From an uncultured Bacteroidota bacterium (GTDB taxonomy: Bacteria; Bacteroidota; Bacteroidia; Bacteroidales; F082), in contig UQNO01000058.1 in the NCBI GenBank assembly GCA_900542475.1, forward strand, positions 1 through 8,367: a DNA stretch of 8,367 nt. The letters run 5' to 3'. The notes under the pieces were generated by a model. The model saw nothing but the letters and a program-made list of their open reading frames with translations. It did not search any database and was not told the DNA's origin. Made by a program: the position numbers and the translations under genes. The stretch's first letter is position 1, and each line of letters begins with the position of its first letter. This document shows, piece by piece, positions 6,089-8,367 of the stretch.

Positions 6089-8023
6089 TTACTTATAATT
6101 TCTTTGTTTAAGTTCAACATTTTCGAATTTGAGTTGTTCCTTATACATAACAGGCTCGTTATCAACACCTTGAAATTCGTATGCAGCCACAAACGCATAG
6201 TGTTCGTCATCGCGCATAGCCTCACCGTCGGCTGTTTGATATTCGGCGCGGAAATGTCCGCCGCACGATTCGTTGCGCATGAGAGCGTCGCGTGCGATGA
6301 GCTCGCCCATCTCAAGGAAATCGGCGACGCGCAAGGCTTTTTCAAGTTCCGTATTCATGCCCTCGACATTAGGCACCTTGATTTTCTGCCAAAACTCCGC
6401 CCTAAGTCCCTTGATCTCTTCGACAGCCTCTTTCAAACTCTGTTCAGTGCGTGACATTCCGACTTTTTCCCACATAATACGTCCTAACTGACGATGAATC
6501 ATGTCGGCAGTCATATTGCCATTTACAGACAAAATCTTTGCAATACGTTGGCGCACAGCGTTTTCCGCTTCTTCAAACTGTGGCAAGTTTGTAGAGATAT
6601 GCGGCTCGTTGATTTGGTCGGCGAGATAGTTTTGTATGGTGTATGGAAGCACGAAATAACCATCTGACAGACCCTGCATCAATGCGGAAGCGCCAAGACG
6701 ATTGGCTCCATGGTCCGAGAAATTGGCTTCGCCGGCGGCAAACAAACCTTTCACGGTAGTCTGAAGCTCATAATCAACCCAGAGACCGCCCATGGTATAG
6801 TGCACTGCGGGATAAATCATCATCGGGGTGACATAAGGGTTCTCATCGACGATGCGCTCGTACATCTCGAAGAGGTTGCCATATTTTTCTTCAACGGCTT
6901 GTTTTCCAAGACGTTGTATGGCTTCTTTAAAATCAAGGTACACGGCGCGTCCGGTGTTGTTCACGCCGAATCCGGCATCGCAGCGTTCTTTGGCGGCGCG
7001 TGACGCCACGTCACGTGGGACGAGATTTCCGAAAGCCGGATAACGACGTTCAAGATAATAATCGCGTTCCTCCTCGGGAATATCGGTGGCTTTTATCTTA
7101 CCTTCACGGAGAAGACGGGCTTTCTCGTCATCTTCAGGCACCCAGATACGGCCGTCGTTACGCAGCGACTCGCTCATCAACGTCAATTTCGACTGATAGT
7201 CGCCGTGTACCGGGATACATGTCGGGTGAATCTGTGTAAAACATGGATTTGCCATGCAGGCGCCTTTTTTATAACATTGCCATATTGCGGAGCCGTTTGA
7301 CGACATTGCGTTGGTAGAGAGGAAGAACACACGTCCGTAGCCTCCGGAAGCTATTACGACGGCATGGGCAGAATAACGTTCTATCTCGCCTGTGACGAGG
7401 TTGCGCACGATAACGCCGCGCGCGCGGCCATCGACGATTACCACGTCCATCATCTCACGACGCACATACATTTTCACGGAACCTTTCTCTATCTCTTTGC
7501 TAAGGGCTCCGTAAGCCCCAAGGAGCAGCTGTTGACCTGTCTGGCCTTTGGCATAAAACGTTCTCGACACTTGTGCGCCGCCGAAAGAACGGTTTGCGAG
7601 CAGTCCGCTATAGTCGCGGGCGAAAGGGACACCTTGCGCCACACATTGGTCAATAATGCTATTGCTGACTTCAGCCAGACGGTAAACGTTAGCCTCACGG
7701 GCACGGTAGTCGCCGCCTTTGATGGTGTCGTTGAACAGACGCCTGACGCTATCGCCGTCGTTAGGGTAGTTTTTTGCCGCATTGATACCGCCTTGTGCGG
7801 CGATACTGTGAGCGCGACGCGGGCTGTCTTGAATACAAAACACCGAAACATTGAAGCCCATCTCGCCAAATGACGCAGCAGCCGACGCACCAGCCAGGCC
7901 AGTGCCGATGACAATGATGTCGAGCTTGCGCTTGTTGGCGGGGTTCACCAGATTCTGCTCGGCTTTATATTTCGTCCATTTTTCCGATAAAGGACCATTA
8001 GGTATCTTTGAATTCAGTTCCAT
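6089..8023 (-). CDS. sdhA: Succinate dehydrogenase/fumarate reductase flavoprotein subunit
   Basis: This catalytic subunit interconverts succinate and fumarate at a covalently bound FAD on the cytoplasmic face. Length 644 is normal for the type B family. The FAD-binding Rossmann motif GTGLAG is at 40-45, and H72 in AHSIAAQGG is the expected flavin-linking histidine. The substrate-site and proton-transfer residues are in place: H266 (HPT), E285 (LMSES), R337 (VPRDVASRA, catalytic arginine), H408 (VHYTMGG) and R442 (GANRLGASAL). The C-terminal third (about 500-644) is the helical and capping region typical of SdhA. The start is the ATG complementary to 8021-8023, with an A/T-rich leader and 33 bp from sdhC. 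The three subunits are in the order C-A-B. Fumarate reductase (FrdA) is an equally valid name; sequence does not separate the two uses. Confidence 0.97.
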   Translation of the reverse strand: MELNSKIPNGPLSEKWTKYKAEQNLVNPANKRKLDIIVIGTGLAGASAAASFGEMGFNVSVFCIQDSPRRAHSIAAQGGINAAKNYPNDGDSVRRLFNDTIKGGDYRAREANVYRLAEVSNSIIDQCVAQGVPFARDYSGLLANRSFGGAQVSRTFYAKGQTGQQLLLGAYGALSKEIEKGSVKMYVRREMMDVVIVDGRARGVIVRNLVTGEIERYSAHAVVIASGGYGRVFFLSTNAMSSNGSAIWQCYKKGACMANPCFTQIHPTCIPVHGDYQSKLTLMSESLRNDGRIWVPEDDEKARLLREGKIKATDIPEEERDYYLERRYPAFGNLVPRDVASRAAKERCDAGFGVNNTGRAVYLDFKEAIQRLGKQAVEEKYGNLFEMYERIVDENPYVTPMMIYPAVHYTMGGLWVDYELQTTVKGLFAAGEANFSDHGANRLGASALMQGLSDGYFVLPYTIQNYLADQINEPHISTNLPQFEEAENAVRQRIAKILSVNGNMTADMIHRQLGRIMWEKVGMSRTEQSLKEAVEEIKGLRAEFWQKIKVPNVEGMNTELEKALRVADFLEMGELIARDALMRNESCGGHFRAEYQTADGEAMRDDEHYAFVAAYEFQGVDNEPVMYKEQLKFENVELKQRNYK

Positions 8024-8056
8024 TTTGATTATAAAGTGTTATTTTTTGAAATATAT

Positions 8057-8367
8057 CTAATCTATTAACCAATAATAAATAACAACAGATGCGAACATCA
8101 TTGCAATGATGGCGGCGAAAAACTTGCCGAGAAATTCTATGCGACGTTGCCACACGAGATTATTCCACCCTATTGACTGCATCACGCTGGCGACGCCATG
8201 CGAAAGGTGAAGCCATATCGCAAAAATCCAAAGCAGGTACATGATGCTGAAATAACTGTGAGAGAATATGTATCGTATCTGCTCTATGCCGTCAACCGGA
8301 GCATTGCCTTTTATCTCGGCAAGTTGCATCTTCGCCCAGAAGTCGTAAAGATGCAATGCAAGTCCAA
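8057..8367 (-). CDS. sdhC: Succinate dehydrogenase/fumarate reductase cytochrome b subunit (3' part)
   Basis: The last 102 residues are visible; the frame stays open to the right edge, so the gene begins outside the window. A TTG codon complementary to 8354-8356 is an internal leucine, not a start. The fragment reads GLALHLYDFWAKMQ, then a helix containing SIMYLLWIFAIWLHLSHG (about 40-57) and a last helix (about 78-101) ending WLID. This matches the single-chain, five-helix cytochrome b558-type membrane anchor of type B succinate:quinone reductases. Histidines at fragment positions 5, 53 and 56 are candidate heme b ligands. It anchors SdhA/SdhB and exchanges electrons with menaquinone. It precedes sdhA by 33 bp of A/T-rich DNA (8024-8056), in which I see nothing else. 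Confidence 0.92.
   Translation of the reverse strand, partial: GLALHLYDFWAKMQLAEIKGNAPVDGIEQIRYIFSHSYFSIMYLLWIFAIWLHLSHGVASVMQSIGWNNLVWQRRIEFLGKFFAAIIAMMFASVVIYYWLID

Noticed and set aside
7364..7873. Plus-strand open frame of 169 codons
   Set aside because: It is antisense to the conserved N-terminal half of sdhA and has no independent support.
8354..8356. TTG as the start of sdhC
   Set aside because: The frame remains open upstream to the window edge and the residues before it (GLA) fit the cytochrome b family, so this codon is an internal Leu.
1..8367. CRISPR array, insertion sequence, prophage or defence island
   Set aside because: There are no spaced identical repeats, no transposase or integrase frame, and the genes are core metabolism and replication functions in one co-directional run.

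Overview
The window looks like chromosomal DNA from a member of the Bacteroidota, most likely an anaerobic Bacteroidales. Three things point there: a single-cytochrome succinate dehydrogenase/fumarate reductase in the order C-A-B, a long topoisomerase IV A subunit with the motif HPHGDASIGDA, and a BatA-type membrane von Willebrand factor A protein. The leaders in front of the start codons are A/T-rich and have no clear Shine-Dalgarno sequence, which also fits this phylum. The family or genus cannot be fixed from the sequence alone.

All six recognisable genes lie on the minus strand, so transcription runs from the right end to the left end. In that order they are: the 3' part of sdhC (cytochrome b subunit, cut by the window edge), sdhA (flavoprotein), sdhB (iron-sulfur protein), a BatA-like vWA membrane protein starting 4 nt after the sdhB stop, parC, and the 5' part of a small lipoprotein gene cut by the left edge. 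The plus strand carries no convincing gene; its open frames are antisense shadows of these six. No spacer exceeds about 100 bp, and there are no tRNAs, rRNAs, CRISPR arrays or insertion sequences.

SdhC, SdhA and SdhB form the membrane-bound complex that interconverts succinate and fumarate using the (mena)quinone pool. In an anaerobic Bacteroidales it would mainly act as a fumarate reductase making succinate. All cofactor ligands and catalytic residues expected in SdhA and SdhB are present. The BatA-like protein has two N-terminal membrane helices, a vWA domain with an intact DxSxS motif, and a C-terminal membrane helix. Its close packing against sdhB suggests co-expression. ParC, the decatenating topoisomerase subunit, is a housekeeping gene that probably has its own promoter.

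I see no clearly new multi-gene system: this is mostly a core-genome region. The points worth a second look are a perfect beta-clamp-type motif (QLTLF) at the very C-terminus of ParC, GC-rich palindromic elements in three spacers (one inside the sdh operon), a 10-nt sequence shared between the sdhB/BatA-like junction and the palindrome upstream of parC, and an alanine at the main quinolone-contact position of ParC.
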